Shown here one piece after another: positions 1 through 7,741 of a stretch of 64,000 bases of DNA. Each line of letters starts with the position of its first letter. The first letter of the stretch is position 1. The stretch comes from Steroidobacter agaridevorans (lineage in GTDB: Bacteria; Pseudomonadota; Gammaproteobacteria; Steroidobacterales; Steroidobacteraceae), in contig NZ_BLJO01000004.1 of the NCBI RefSeq assembly GCF_009932555.1, positions 390,346 through 454,345 of the forward strand, read 5' to 3'. Below the pieces are notes generated by a model that saw only the letters and a list, made by a program, of their open reading frames with translations, made no database searches and had not been told where the DNA came from. A program made the position numbers and the translations under genes.

Positions 1-2205
1 ATGCTGTCGAACCTGCTTCGCATGCTGTATTCGCGAGCCGGCGATTATCCGCGCGGTCAGCCGCTCCTGTACGCCGAATCGTTCTCGCCGAATACGCCGC
101 AAGGTGCGTGTCCCACCTGTCATGGGTTGGGCAGAATTTACGATGCCACCGAAGCATCGATGGTCCCCGATCCTACGCTCAGCATTCGCGAGCGAGCCAT
201 TGCCGCGTGGCCGCCGGCATGGCACGGGCAGAACTTGCGAGACATCGCGGTCACGCTGGGCTTCGACATCGACAAGCCCTGGCGCGAGTTGGCCAAGAAA
301 GATCGCGACTGGCTGCTGTTCACGGACGAGCAGCCGACGGTGCCGGTGTATGCAGGTTATGAACCGCACGAGGTGCGTCGCGCGTTGAAGCGCAAGGAAG
401 AGCCGAGCTATCAGGGAACGTTCACTGGCGCGCGACGCTACGTTCTGCACACGTTTGCGAACACGGAAAGCCCGCTGATGAAGAAGCGGGTTTCGCAGTA
501 TCTGGTCAGCACCGACTGTCCGCTGTGCAAAGGCAAGCGGCTGAAGCTCGAAGCACTGGCAGTGAAGTTTGCCGATCTCGACATCGCGCAGATGTCCGGC
601 CTGCCGCTGAAGGAGCTTGCGAAGCTCCTGCAGCCGTATGCGTCGGGCACGGCGCCCCGCTGGCGCAAGCTCGAAGCCGAGCATCCGGAAAAGGCGTTAG
701 TCACTCAACGCATCGTCCAGGATCTCGAAGCCCGCGTCGCCGTGATGCTCAATTTGGGGCTGGGTTATCTGTCGCTAGAGCGCAGTACGCCCACACTGTC
801 GCCCGGCGAGTTGCAACGGCTCAGGCTGGCCACTCAAGTGCGGTCGAATCTGTTCGGGGTCGTGTATGTACTCGATGAGCCGTCCGCAGGGCTGCATCCC
901 GCGGATACCAAAGCGCTACTGGCGGCGCTGGATCAGCTGAAGCAGGCGGGCAACTCGCTGTTCGTCGTCGAGCACGAGCTCGATGTGATCCGTCATGCCG
1001 ATTGGATCGTCGATGTCGGCCCAGCCGCGGGGGAGCACGGCGGACAGATCTTGTTCAGCGGTCCACCCAAAGGTCTGGCGTCGGTCGAGGCATCGCACAC
1101 GCGTCGCTTCTTGTTCTCCGAGTTCAAGCTGCCGCCGCGCGAGCCGAGAGCGCCGCGCGAATGGTTGAAACTCAGCGGTGTGACTCGAAACAACTTGCAG
1201 GAGCTCGATGCGCAGTTCCCGCTGGGCTTGTTGACCAGCGTCACCGGGGTGTCGGGCTCGGGCAAGTCGACGCTGGTGAGCCAGGTGTTGGTTGAACTGG
1301 TTGCCACGCATCTCGGCCAGGCTGTCGGGCCCGACGAAGACGAAGGCAGCGAGCTGGAGCGGACGGTCGTGCACACGCTGGGTGGCAAGATCACGGCCGG
1401 CATGAATCGGATCAAACGGCTGGTGCGCGTGGATCAAAAGCCGATTGGCCGTACGCCGCGGTCCAACCTTGCGACTTACACTGGACTGTTCGACTACGTC
1501 AGGAAACTTTTCGCTGCGACCAAGACGGCGCGCTCACGTCGTTACGACGCTGGCCGCTTCTCTTTCAACGTCGCGAAAGGCCGTTGCGAGACGTGCGAAG
1601 GCGAAGGCTTCGTGATGGTCGAGCTGCTGTTCCTGCCGAGCGTGTACGCGCCGTGCCCGACATGTCATGGCGCTCGCTACAACGCGCAGACGCTGGAGGT
1701 TCGATATCGCGACAAGAACATCGCCGACGTGCTGGCGATGACGGTCGATGCGGCGTGGCAGTTCTTCAACGACGAGCCGCACATTCATCGCTCGCTGGAG
1801 GTGCTTCGCGAGGTCGGGCTGGGCTATCTGCGGCTCGGGCAGGCGGCAACCGAGCTGTCCGGCGGCGAAGCTCAGCGCATCAAGCTGGCGACCGAGCTGC
1901 AGCGCCTGTCCAAAGGCGACACATTATATGTATTGGACGAGCCGACCACCGGCTTGCACCCGTCCGACGTAGAACGCCTGGTCGTGCAGCTCGAGCGCCT
2001 GGTCGAGGCGGGCAACACTGTGGTCGTGGTCGAGCACGACATGCGCGTGGTCGCGGGCGGCGATTGGGTCATCGATATGGGCCCAGGCGCGGGCGATGAA
2101 GGGGGTTCCATCGTGGCGACCGGTCTGCCCGCACAGATCGCGAAATCGAAGCGCAGCCGGACAGCGCCTTACCTCGCTGAGTTCATCGAGAGCGCGACCG
2201 CATGA
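1..2205 (+). CDS. UvrA-like excinuclease ABC subunit A, class II (5' end outside window)
   Basis: DNA-damage-recognition ATPase of the UvrA family. The frame is open from the first base and the N-terminal Walker A is absent, so the gene begins upstream; the ATG at base 1 is probably internal. Visible in order: zinc-type CxxC pairs (C37/C40, C173/C176), first ABC signature LSPGELQR near residue 267 with Walker B VLDEPSAGLHP, second Walker A GVSGSGKST near 415-424, a second zinc finger (C529/C532 and C552/C555), signature LSGGEAQR near 619 and Walker B VLDEPTTGLHP near 645. The compact insertion region resembles UvrA2-type proteins, which lack the UvrB-binding domain and are linked to drug or damage tolerance rather than core repair. 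The stop is one base from the convergent neighbour's stop. Confidence 0.9.
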   Translation: MLSNLLRMLYSRAGDYPRGQPLLYAESFSPNTPQGACPTCHGLGRIYDATEASMVPDPTLSIRERAIAAWPPAWHGQNLRDIAVTLGFDIDKPWRELAKKDRDWLLFTDEQPTVPVYAGYEPHEVRRALKRKEEPSYQGTFTGARRYVLHTFANTESPLMKKRVSQYLVSTDCPLCKGKRLKLEALAVKFADLDIAQMSGLPLKELAKLLQPYASGTAPRWRKLEAEHPEKALVTQRIVQDLEARVAVMLNLGLGYLSLERSTPTLSPGELQRLRLATQVRSNLFGVVYVLDEPSAGLHPADTKALLAALDQLKQAGNSLFVVEHELDVIRHADWIVDVGPAAGEHGGQILFSGPPKGLASVEASHTRRFLFSEFKLPPREPRAPREWLKLSGVTRNNLQELDAQFPLGLLTSVTGVSGSGKSTLVSQVLVELVATHLGQAVGPDEDEGSELERTVVHTLGGKITAGMNRIKRLVRVDQKPIGRTPRSNLATYTGLFDYVRKLFAATKTARSRRYDAGRFSFNVAKGRCETCEGEGFVMVELLFLPSVYAPCPTCHGARYNAQTLEVRYRDKNIADVLAMTVDAAWQFFNDEPHIHRSLEVLREVGLGYLRLGQAATELSGGEAQRIKLATELQRLSKGDTLYVLDEPTTGLHPSDVERLVVQLERLVEAGNTVVVVEHDMRVVAGGDWVIDMGPGAGDEGGSIVATGLPAQIAKSKRSRTAPYLAEFIESATA

Positions 2206-2206
2206 G

Positions 2207-2764
2207 CTAGAAACGCAGCTGCCGCGAGCTCGTGACTTTCGCCATCAAGGCGTGAGAAAAGATGTACAGGGCATGTTTGGTGTCCGCCGCGGCTCCAGCG
2301 CCGATGCAGTCGGAAGGAATGACCAGTTCGAACTCGCGGACATGCGCATCCATGGCGGTAAACAACACACACTGATGGCTGGTGATGCCGGTCGCGATCA
2401 ATTTGCCGATCTTCAGACGCTGCAGCAGGGTGTGCAGCGGCGTGCCGAAGAATGCGGAATGCATGGGCTTGAACATGAAGTAGTCCTCCGGCGTCGGCGC
2501 CAGCTGCTGGACTATCTCCCGCCCGCGCGATTCGGGCTGCATGCAACGATCGATGAAGGATTTCTGATCCGATTCCCACTTGCCGGCCGTGTCATTGACA
2601 TAGATCACAGGGGCTCCGGCCGCGTGCGCACGCTCTCTTAGCCGGGCAATGTTCGGCGCGGCCTTGCGCGCGCTGCGCACGATGCGTTCGCCGTGCAGGT
2701 AGCGATACTCCGAGATCATGTCCAGGATCAGCAGCGCAGTGGCGGATTTGCTTCGTTTGGCCAT
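2207..2764 (-). CDS. Isochorismatase-family cysteine hydrolase
   Basis: Cytosolic hydrolase of the isochorismatase/nicotinamidase fold, 185 residues, a typical family length. The Asp-Lys-Cys triad is visible: D15 in LLILDM, K99 in FKPMHSAF and C132 in GITSHQCVLFTA; the peptide before C132 fits the cis-peptide region. The substrate cannot be read from sequence; the family includes N-carbamoyl and amide hydrolases. I start at the ATG (MAKRSK); a TTG two codons upstream is possible. No clear Shine-Dalgarno sequence precedes it. It converges with the UvrA-like gene. Confidence 0.85.
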   Translation of the reverse strand: MAKRSKSATALLILDMISEYRYLHGERIVRSARKAAPNIARLRERAHAAGAPVIYVNDTAGKWESDQKSFIDRCMQPESRGREIVQQLAPTPEDYFMFKPMHSAFFGTPLHTLLQRLKIGKLIATGITSHQCVLFTAMDAHVREFELVIPSDCIGAGAAADTKHALYIFSHALMAKVTSSRQLRF

Positions 2765-2832
2765 GTGCAAAGAATGTGGCAGCGACCTGATGGTTCCTGG
2801 ACACGGAACCGGACCGGCACGGGAAGAATTTC

Positions 2833-3423
2833 ATGCATGGCAGTGGGAGCGTGGTCATGGGCCTGCAAGCCTTGTTGGAAACATTGCTGTGGTGGGGAAT
2901 CTATCCACTCTGGCTGCTGGCGGGCGCGGCCGATTATCTGTGTCATCGCCGGACCGACATCGAGCACACCTCGGGCAGCGTCGAGTCCTGGTTTCATCTG
3001 CTGCAGTTCCTGGCCTTGCTGATCGCGATCGCGGCCGGTGCGCTGCTGGAGCCGAACGCGCTGGTGTTCGGCGTCATGATCGTGGCTGTGTTGGCGCACT
3101 CGGTGCTGGCGCATCTGGATGTTTCCTACACGGATGGCCAGCGCTACATCTCGCCCTTCGAGCAGCTCGTGCACGGCTTCATGGACGTGCTGCCGCTGGT
3201 AGCGGTGGCGATTTTCGGTGTGTTGCATTGGCAGGAGATCGGCAACGGGCTGAGTGGCGCCTCGTTGACTCTGCTGCGCGCGGACTCCAGCCGCCTGTTG
3301 CTGCTGGCGAGCTTTGCCACGCTAGCGGGTGTGCCCATTCTGGAAGAGTTGGCGCGAACGCTGCGCTATCGCGCCGAGCGCCGGCAACAGCGTTATCAGG
3401 CCGGCTTGGCCACCATCAAATAG
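2833..3423 (+). CDS. Hypothetical integral membrane protein
   Basis: I do not recognise the family. About 196 residues with four or five hydrophobic segments: a first near residues 9-30, two in the middle (about 55-90, including HLLQFLALLIAIAAGALLE), then LPLVAVAIFGVLHW and LLLLASFATLAGVPILEEL near the end, followed by a basic tail. Two starts are credible: ATG 2833 (GGGAAG six bases upstream) and ATG 2857 (GGGAG seven bases upstream). The 3' end overlaps the convergent DUF2269 gene by 28 bases. Confidence 0.65.
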   Translation: MHGSGSVVMGLQALLETLLWWGIYPLWLLAGAADYLCHRRTDIEHTSGSVESWFHLLQFLALLIAIAAGALLEPNALVFGVMIVAVLAHSVLAHLDVSYTDGQRYISPFEQLVHGFMDVLPLVAVAIFGVLHWQEIGNGLSGASLTLLRADSSRLLLLASFATLAGVPILEELARTLRYRAERRQQRYQAGLATIK

Positions 3424-3860
3424 AACACAACGACCAGGGCAGCGAACGCGACGATTCCCAGCGCCACCCACAGCTTCAGGAAAGTCCAATACCGCTGTGG
3501 CAATTCCGTGCCATTGGCCGCCGCTGCAATAGCCATGTCGCGCATCTTGATCTGCATCCACACGACCGGCAGCCACGCCGCACCGGCGAGGAAATACAAA
3601 GCGATCGAGGCGGCGATCCAGGTGCTCGACAGCGGAAAGCCGGCCAGATGAATCAGGTACAGGCCGGTCAGCGGTTGAATGATGATGGTCGGCGTCGTGA
3701 AAGCGTAGTCCGCGATGACCACATAGCGCACGACGGTCGCGACGATCCGGGCGTCGCGCGTCAGGCTGGTAAAGAACATGTAGAAGGCCGAGCCCAGTCC
3801 CGTGCCGAACAGCAGCGTCGAGGACAGGATGTGCAGCCACTTTACGACGAGGTATTCCAT
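3396..3860 (-). CDS. DUF2269-family integral membrane protein
   Basis: A 154-residue protein with four predicted transmembrane helices, beginning MEYLVVKWLHILSSTLLFGTG, the characteristic opening of DUF2269 proteins. The family's function is unknown. The ATG overlaps the last 19 bases of the upstream SDR-DoxX gene on the same strand, so the two are probably translationally coupled. A longer upstream frame exists but lies entirely inside that gene. Confidence 0.8.
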   Translation of the reverse strand: MEYLVVKWLHILSSTLLFGTGLGSAFYMFFTSLTRDARIVATVVRYVVIADYAFTTPTIIIQPLTGLYLIHLAGFPLSSTWIAASIALYFLAGAAWLPVVWMQIKMRDMAIAAAANGTELPQRYWTFLKLWVALGIVAFAALVVVFYLMVAKPA

Positions 3861-5116
3861 CGACGCGCTTCCAGCGTGTAGAGCAGATAAATGGCGGCGA
3901 GCATCACCAGGTTCTTGCTCAGCGGCCCGTACGGATGCAGCCAGAACTCGGGCAGCTTGAACGTAATGATCAGCGTGTAGCCGCCGATGATCGCCAGCTG
4001 CAACAGCCACAACCATCGCCGGCGGCGCAGGAGCATTGTGCCAATGCCGACCAGCAGATCGAGCACGGCGGCGCCATAGAGCATCACTGGCGCCAGCGCG
4101 CCGGTGATGCCGACGCGAGCGAGTAGTTCGTAGCTGTCCTGCGTAGGGTACAAACCCAGCGATACGATGCCTGTCCAGATCCAGACCAGCGCGATGCTGA
4201 ATCTCAGCAGCGGCAGCAACCAGGCCAATTGAGCAGCCATCAGCAGTGCATCGCGTTGGTCGTCGCCGATCAACTGTTCGGTCGCTCGCGGCGGACGGCC
4301 GAGCAGTCGTTTTGTGTCGTCGGGCGGAGCCGTGTTGCCGGCGTTGAGCATGGACAATGTTTCTCGATCCAGTAGCGAACCAGGCAAATGCTCCGCGACC
4401 GCGGCAGACGCTCGCATGATGCCGGCGGGAATGCTCATGAACCTTGCGTGAGGCAATTGTAGCCGCGCGCGTAACTGTTGCAGAAAATCTTTCAGGCTGA
4501 TCGGCGCCGGCCCCACCAACGCGACGCGCCGTCGGTCCGTTGCAGAACTTTCGATGATTTCTTCAATGGCGGCGACGGCGTCGTCGATGTGAATCGGCTG
4601 AACCTGCTGATGTCCGCCGCCAGGCAACGGTACGATGGGCAGGCTCGCGAGCAGTGTGAACAGTGTGGCGCTCGAGCCGCCCGCGCCGAAGACGAGCGAC
4701 GGCTGGACGATGATCCAGTGGATCGGCAGTGCTGCCAGATACTGATCTGCCGCATGTTTGCTCGTGAAATACCTGGTGCTGCCCCGGTCGGCGCCGAGCG
4801 CGGAGATTTGCACTACCTTCTTAACCCCCGCTTCCTCACATGCGGCGAACAAAGCCTGTGGGGCTCGCGTATGGATGTTCTCGAAAGTCTGATTGCCGCG
4901 CTCTCGAAGAATACCGACGGCATTGACGACCACGTCGACGCCGGCGAGTCGAGGCGCCCAGATCTCAGGAGTCAGATCACGAGTGAAGTCGGCCGCAATC
5001 GCGTCCGCTCCGGCGGCGTGACGACCGGTAGTAACAACCCGATGGCCAGCCGCACGCAGTGCTCCGGTCAGCCGGCGACCGATGAACCCTGTGGCGCCAG
5101 TGATGAGGATGACCAT
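3842..5116 (-). CDS. SDR-family NAD(P)-binding protein fused to a DoxX-like membrane domain
   Basis: A 424-residue two-part protein. Residues 1-290 form an atypical/extended SDR (NmrA/epimerase-like) with the nucleotide-binding motif TGATGFIGRRL at residues 6-16 and conserved blocks VVNAVGILRE and QPSLVFGAGG. Residues 300-424 hold about four hydrophobic helices resembling DoxX/DoxX-like domains (LLPLLRFSIALVWIWTGIVS). Such SDR-DoxX fusions occur in proteobacteria; the substrate is unknown. The adjacent DUF2269 gene overlaps it, suggesting a membrane-associated redox unit. It is divergent from the gene at 5152 with only 35 bases between them, where AACCT-N7-AGGTT (5129-5145) could be an operator. 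Confidence 0.82.
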   Translation of the reverse strand: MVILITGATGFIGRRLTGALRAAGHRVVTTGRHAAGADAIAADFTRDLTPEIWAPRLAGVDVVVNAVGILRERGNQTFENIHTRAPQALFAACEEAGVKKVVQISALGADRGSTRYFTSKHAADQYLAALPIHWIIVQPSLVFGAGGSSATLFTLLASLPIVPLPGGGHQQVQPIHIDDAVAAIEEIIESSATDRRRVALVGPAPISLKDFLQQLRARLQLPHARFMSIPAGIMRASAAVAEHLPGSLLDRETLSMLNAGNTAPPDDTKRLLGRPPRATEQLIGDDQRDALLMAAQLAWLLPLLRFSIALVWIWTGIVSLGLYPTQDSYELLARVGITGALAPVMLYGAAVLDLLVGIGTMLLRRRRWLWLLQLAIIGGYTLIITFKLPEFWLHPYGPLSKNLVMLAAIYLLYTLEARRWNTSS

Positions 5117-5151
5117 GACGGAACCCGGAACCTGCCTGCGAGGTTGAACTG

Positions 5152-5688
5152 ATGATGTTCAGCAAGGTTCCGTATCGCAAGCAGATTCACCGGTTCGCCC
5201 AATGGCGCAAGCCGCGACGTTCCATGGTGAAACGAGTGGCAAGCGACGCCGTCGTTTCTGGAAGCGCAGCGAGTGTGGCGTCCGCGGCGACGTTGATGGC
5301 ATGCAGTAAGCTGCACGAGGGCAGTGCGGCCGGTGGATTGAATGGTCCGAGTCAGTGGCTGTGGGGAGAGTCTGAAGCTTATACCCGCGAGGCAACGCTG
5401 CGTCACACAGCCGCCGGCTACGCAATTCATCACGCCACGTCGATCTTCTGGGCCATGTTGCACGAGGCTGTGTTTGGTGGCAGTCGGCGCAGCAAGCCTC
5501 CGATACAACATTGCGCCGAAGCGGCAGCCAGCGCGGCCACCGCATATTTCGTCGATTACCATCTAACGCCGCGCCGGCTTCGGCCGGGATTCGAGAAGCA
5601 CGTGAGCTCGAAAGGGATGGTTGCGGTGTACGCTGCCTTTGCCGCGGGCCTTGCCATCGCGGCCATCGCGCGCGACCGCCGACGATAG
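5152..5688 (+). CDS. Hypothetical protein with C-terminal membrane segment
   Basis: Unrecognised 178-residue protein. It has a basic N-terminus, an Ala/Ser-rich hydrophobic stretch near residues 33-50, a motif block GPSQWLWGE, a helix around HHATSIFWAMLHEAVF, and a C-terminal hydrophobic segment (GMVAVYAAFAAGLAIAAIA) ending in a basic tail. The pattern suggests an inner-membrane protein. Two adjacent ATGs (5152, 5155) could serve as start. Confidence 0.6.
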   Translation: MMFSKVPYRKQIHRFAQWRKPRRSMVKRVASDAVVSGSAASVASAATLMACSKLHEGSAAGGLNGPSQWLWGESEAYTREATLRHTAAGYAIHHATSIFWAMLHEAVFGGSRRSKPPIQHCAEAAASAATAYFVDYHLTPRRLRPGFEKHVSSKGMVAVYAAFAAGLAIAAIARDRRR

Positions 5689-5742
5689 CTGTTGTTGTAC
5701 AACTTCAACCTGCGTGACATCGTCGCTCTCTGACAGCGCCCA

Positions 5743-5766
5743 TTCCAGGAACAAACATTCCCGGAA
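5743..5766. promoter_or_regulatory. Tandem TTCCNGGAA palindromes upstream of the ThDP enzyme gene
   Basis: Two copies of the short palindrome TTCCNGGAA, at 5743-5751 and 5758-5766, lie in a near-exact 15-base repeat (CATTCC[A/C]GGAACAA) 52 bases before the ATG at 5818. Paired palindromes at a fixed spacing suggest a regulator binding site or operator. No cognate regulator is adjacent. GTTGTACAAC at 5694-5703 is a further palindrome in the same gap. Confidence 0.35.
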
Positions 5767-5817
5767 CAATGCGCGCCGACTCGTGCATTGCTGACAGATG
5801 AGTCGAAGGAGATTCTC

Positions 5818-7575
5818 ATGAGCAATGCCGCCGACTTGCTGATCCAAACGCTGGCGAACTGCGGTGTCGATACGATCTACGGCCTGCCCGGCGACGGCAT
5901 CAACGGCATCATGGAGGCGATCCGCACTCATCCGGACCAGATGCGCTTCATCCAGGTGCGGCACGAGGAATCGGCGGCCTTCATGGCAACCGCGCATGCG
6001 AAGCTCACGGGCCGCCTCGGTTGTTGTCTCGCTACCAGCGGCCCAGGCGGCGTGCATTTGCTCAACGGCCTGTATGACGCGAAAGGGGACGGCGCCGCCG
6101 TGATCGCGATCACCGGTCTGCCGTATCACGATCTCATCGACACCTATACACAACAGGATGTGGATCAATCGCGCTTGTTTGCTGACGTCGCGGTCTACAG
6201 CACTCGGGTGATGAGTGCGGCGCATGTGGAGAACGTCGTGACGCTCGCGTGTCGCTCGGCACTGTCGAAGCGCGGCGTCGCGCATTTGTCGATTCCTGTC
6301 GATGTGCAAGAGGAAAAGCTGGAGGAAGCCGATCCGTCCACGCGCAACAAGCCGCATCACACCTCTGTGGTGTCTGCGGAAGGCTTGCAGCTGCCCCAGC
6401 TCGACCAGGTGGAGCGAGCGGCAGAATTGCTGAACTCGGCATCGAGAGTTGCGATCCTTGCCGGCCGAGGCGCCGCGGGTGCGCAGGAGGAGTTGCTTCG
6501 TACGGCAGACCTGCTCGGTGCGCCGATCGTCAAAGCGCTGTTGGGCAAGGCGGTTGTGCCGGACACGCATCCTCTGACCACGGGTGGTATTGGCTTGCTC
6601 GGCACGCGTCCTTCGCATGAAGCGATGGAACAATGCGACGCGTTGCTGATCGTCGGCTCGACCTTTCCCTATATCGAGTACTACCCCAAACCTGGCCAGG
6701 CGCGCGTCGTGCAGATCGACTGCGACGCTGCTCGCATCGGGCTGCGAGCGCCGGCCGAAGTCGGATTGGTGGGCGATGCGCGTGCCGTGCTGGAAATGCT
6801 CAACGCCAGGTTGCGACGACAGGAGTCGCGCGAGTTCCTGCAACGAGCTCAGGATGGGATGAGGGAGTGGCGTCGGGTGTTGCGCGAATCGGCGATGACC
6901 GATCAGCATCCGATGAAGCCGGGCCGCGCCGCTATCGAGCTGAGCGAGCGGCTCGCCGACGATGCCATCGTCGCGTGGGACTCCGGGCACAACACCGGTC
7001 TGTGCGCACGTTATATCGATGCCGTCGGCGAGCAAATATTCTTCGGCTCCGGAATGATGGCGTCGATGGGCTGCGCCGTGCCGTATGCAATCGCGGCGGC
7101 GCTGATCCATCCGCAGCGCCAGGTCGTCGCGTTCGTCGGCGACGGCGGCTTGAGCATGTTGCTGGGCGAGCTGGCCACGATCGTGCGTTACGGTCTGTCG
7201 ATCAAGGTGGTCGTGATCAAGAACAACACGCTCGGCCAGATCAAATGGGAACAAATGATGTTCCTCGGCAACCCCGAGTATGAGTGCGACCTGCAGCCCA
7301 TCGATTTCGCGGCTGTCGCGGACGCCATGGGCATCAAAGGCTATCGGGTCGTGCTGCCGGAGGACTGCGGCTATGTGCTCGAGCAGGCCTTGTCGCACGC
7401 CGGGCCGGCGCTGGTCGAAATGAATGTCGATCCGAACGAACCGCTATTGCCGCCCAAGCGCGTCGCGAAGTACGCGGACAATATGGAACATGCGCTCGCG
7501 CAGGGTACGGCCGGCGCTCACGAGATTCGTCAGTCCCTGCAAGAGCAGCCTTCCCGGAGCATGTTGCAGTCGTAG
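5818..7575 (+). CDS. Thiamine-diphosphate-dependent enzyme, pyruvate oxidase (PoxB)-like
   Basis: A 585-residue member of the acetolactate synthase/pyruvate oxidase family. PYR domain: GLPGDGINGIMEAIR and the activating Glu in VRHEES (E50/E51). Central FAD/NAD-like domain: about residues 190-330. PP domain: the ThDP motif begins with GDGGLSML near 441 and closes with NN near 470. The DTYTQQDVDQSRLF block and overall order match PoxB-like proteins better than IlvB, but the substrate is an inference. The ATG at 5818 is chosen because AAGGAG lies six bases upstream; a longer frame starts at 5788. Confidence 0.8.
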   Translation: MSNAADLLIQTLANCGVDTIYGLPGDGINGIMEAIRTHPDQMRFIQVRHEESAAFMATAHAKLTGRLGCCLATSGPGGVHLLNGLYDAKGDGAAVIAITGLPYHDLIDTYTQQDVDQSRLFADVAVYSTRVMSAAHVENVVTLACRSALSKRGVAHLSIPVDVQEEKLEEADPSTRNKPHHTSVVSAEGLQLPQLDQVERAAELLNSASRVAILAGRGAAGAQEELLRTADLLGAPIVKALLGKAVVPDTHPLTTGGIGLLGTRPSHEAMEQCDALLIVGSTFPYIEYYPKPGQARVVQIDCDAARIGLRAPAEVGLVGDARAVLEMLNARLRRQESREFLQRAQDGMREWRRVLRESAMTDQHPMKPGRAAIELSERLADDAIVAWDSGHNTGLCARYIDAVGEQIFFGSGMMASMGCAVPYAIAAALIHPQRQVVAFVGDGGLSMLLGELATIVRYGLSIKVVVIKNNTLGQIKWEQMMFLGNPEYECDLQPIDFAAVADAMGIKGYRVVLPEDCGYVLEQALSHAGPALVEMNVDPNEPLLPPKRVAKYADNMEHALAQGTAGAHEIRQSLQEQPSRSMLQS

Positions 7576-7741
7576 CAGCTCACGCCGCGATTTCGCAACG
7601 CGATTGATCAATTCAGGCGGGCGGCCGACCTGAGGCGGCGATGCGCTACCTTTGAAATTCAGGTTGCGCATCCAGCACCGATATCCCAACATCGGATGTA
7701 ACAACGATCCGGAATCGGTGCGGGACTGGCCTCCTCCAGCA

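Noticed and set aside
2718..3881. Plus-strand frame overlapping the hypothetical membrane protein and DUF2269 genes
   Set aside because: Out of frame with the hydrophobic, well-started genes; composition is Arg/Ala-rich without hydrophobic segments.
5563..7398. Long minus-strand open frame (about 611 codons) opposite the ThDP enzyme gene
   Set aside because: Its translation is rich in Arg, His and Gln, has no family motifs, and mirrors the codon pattern of the strongly supported plus-strand gene. Typical GC-rich antisense artefact.
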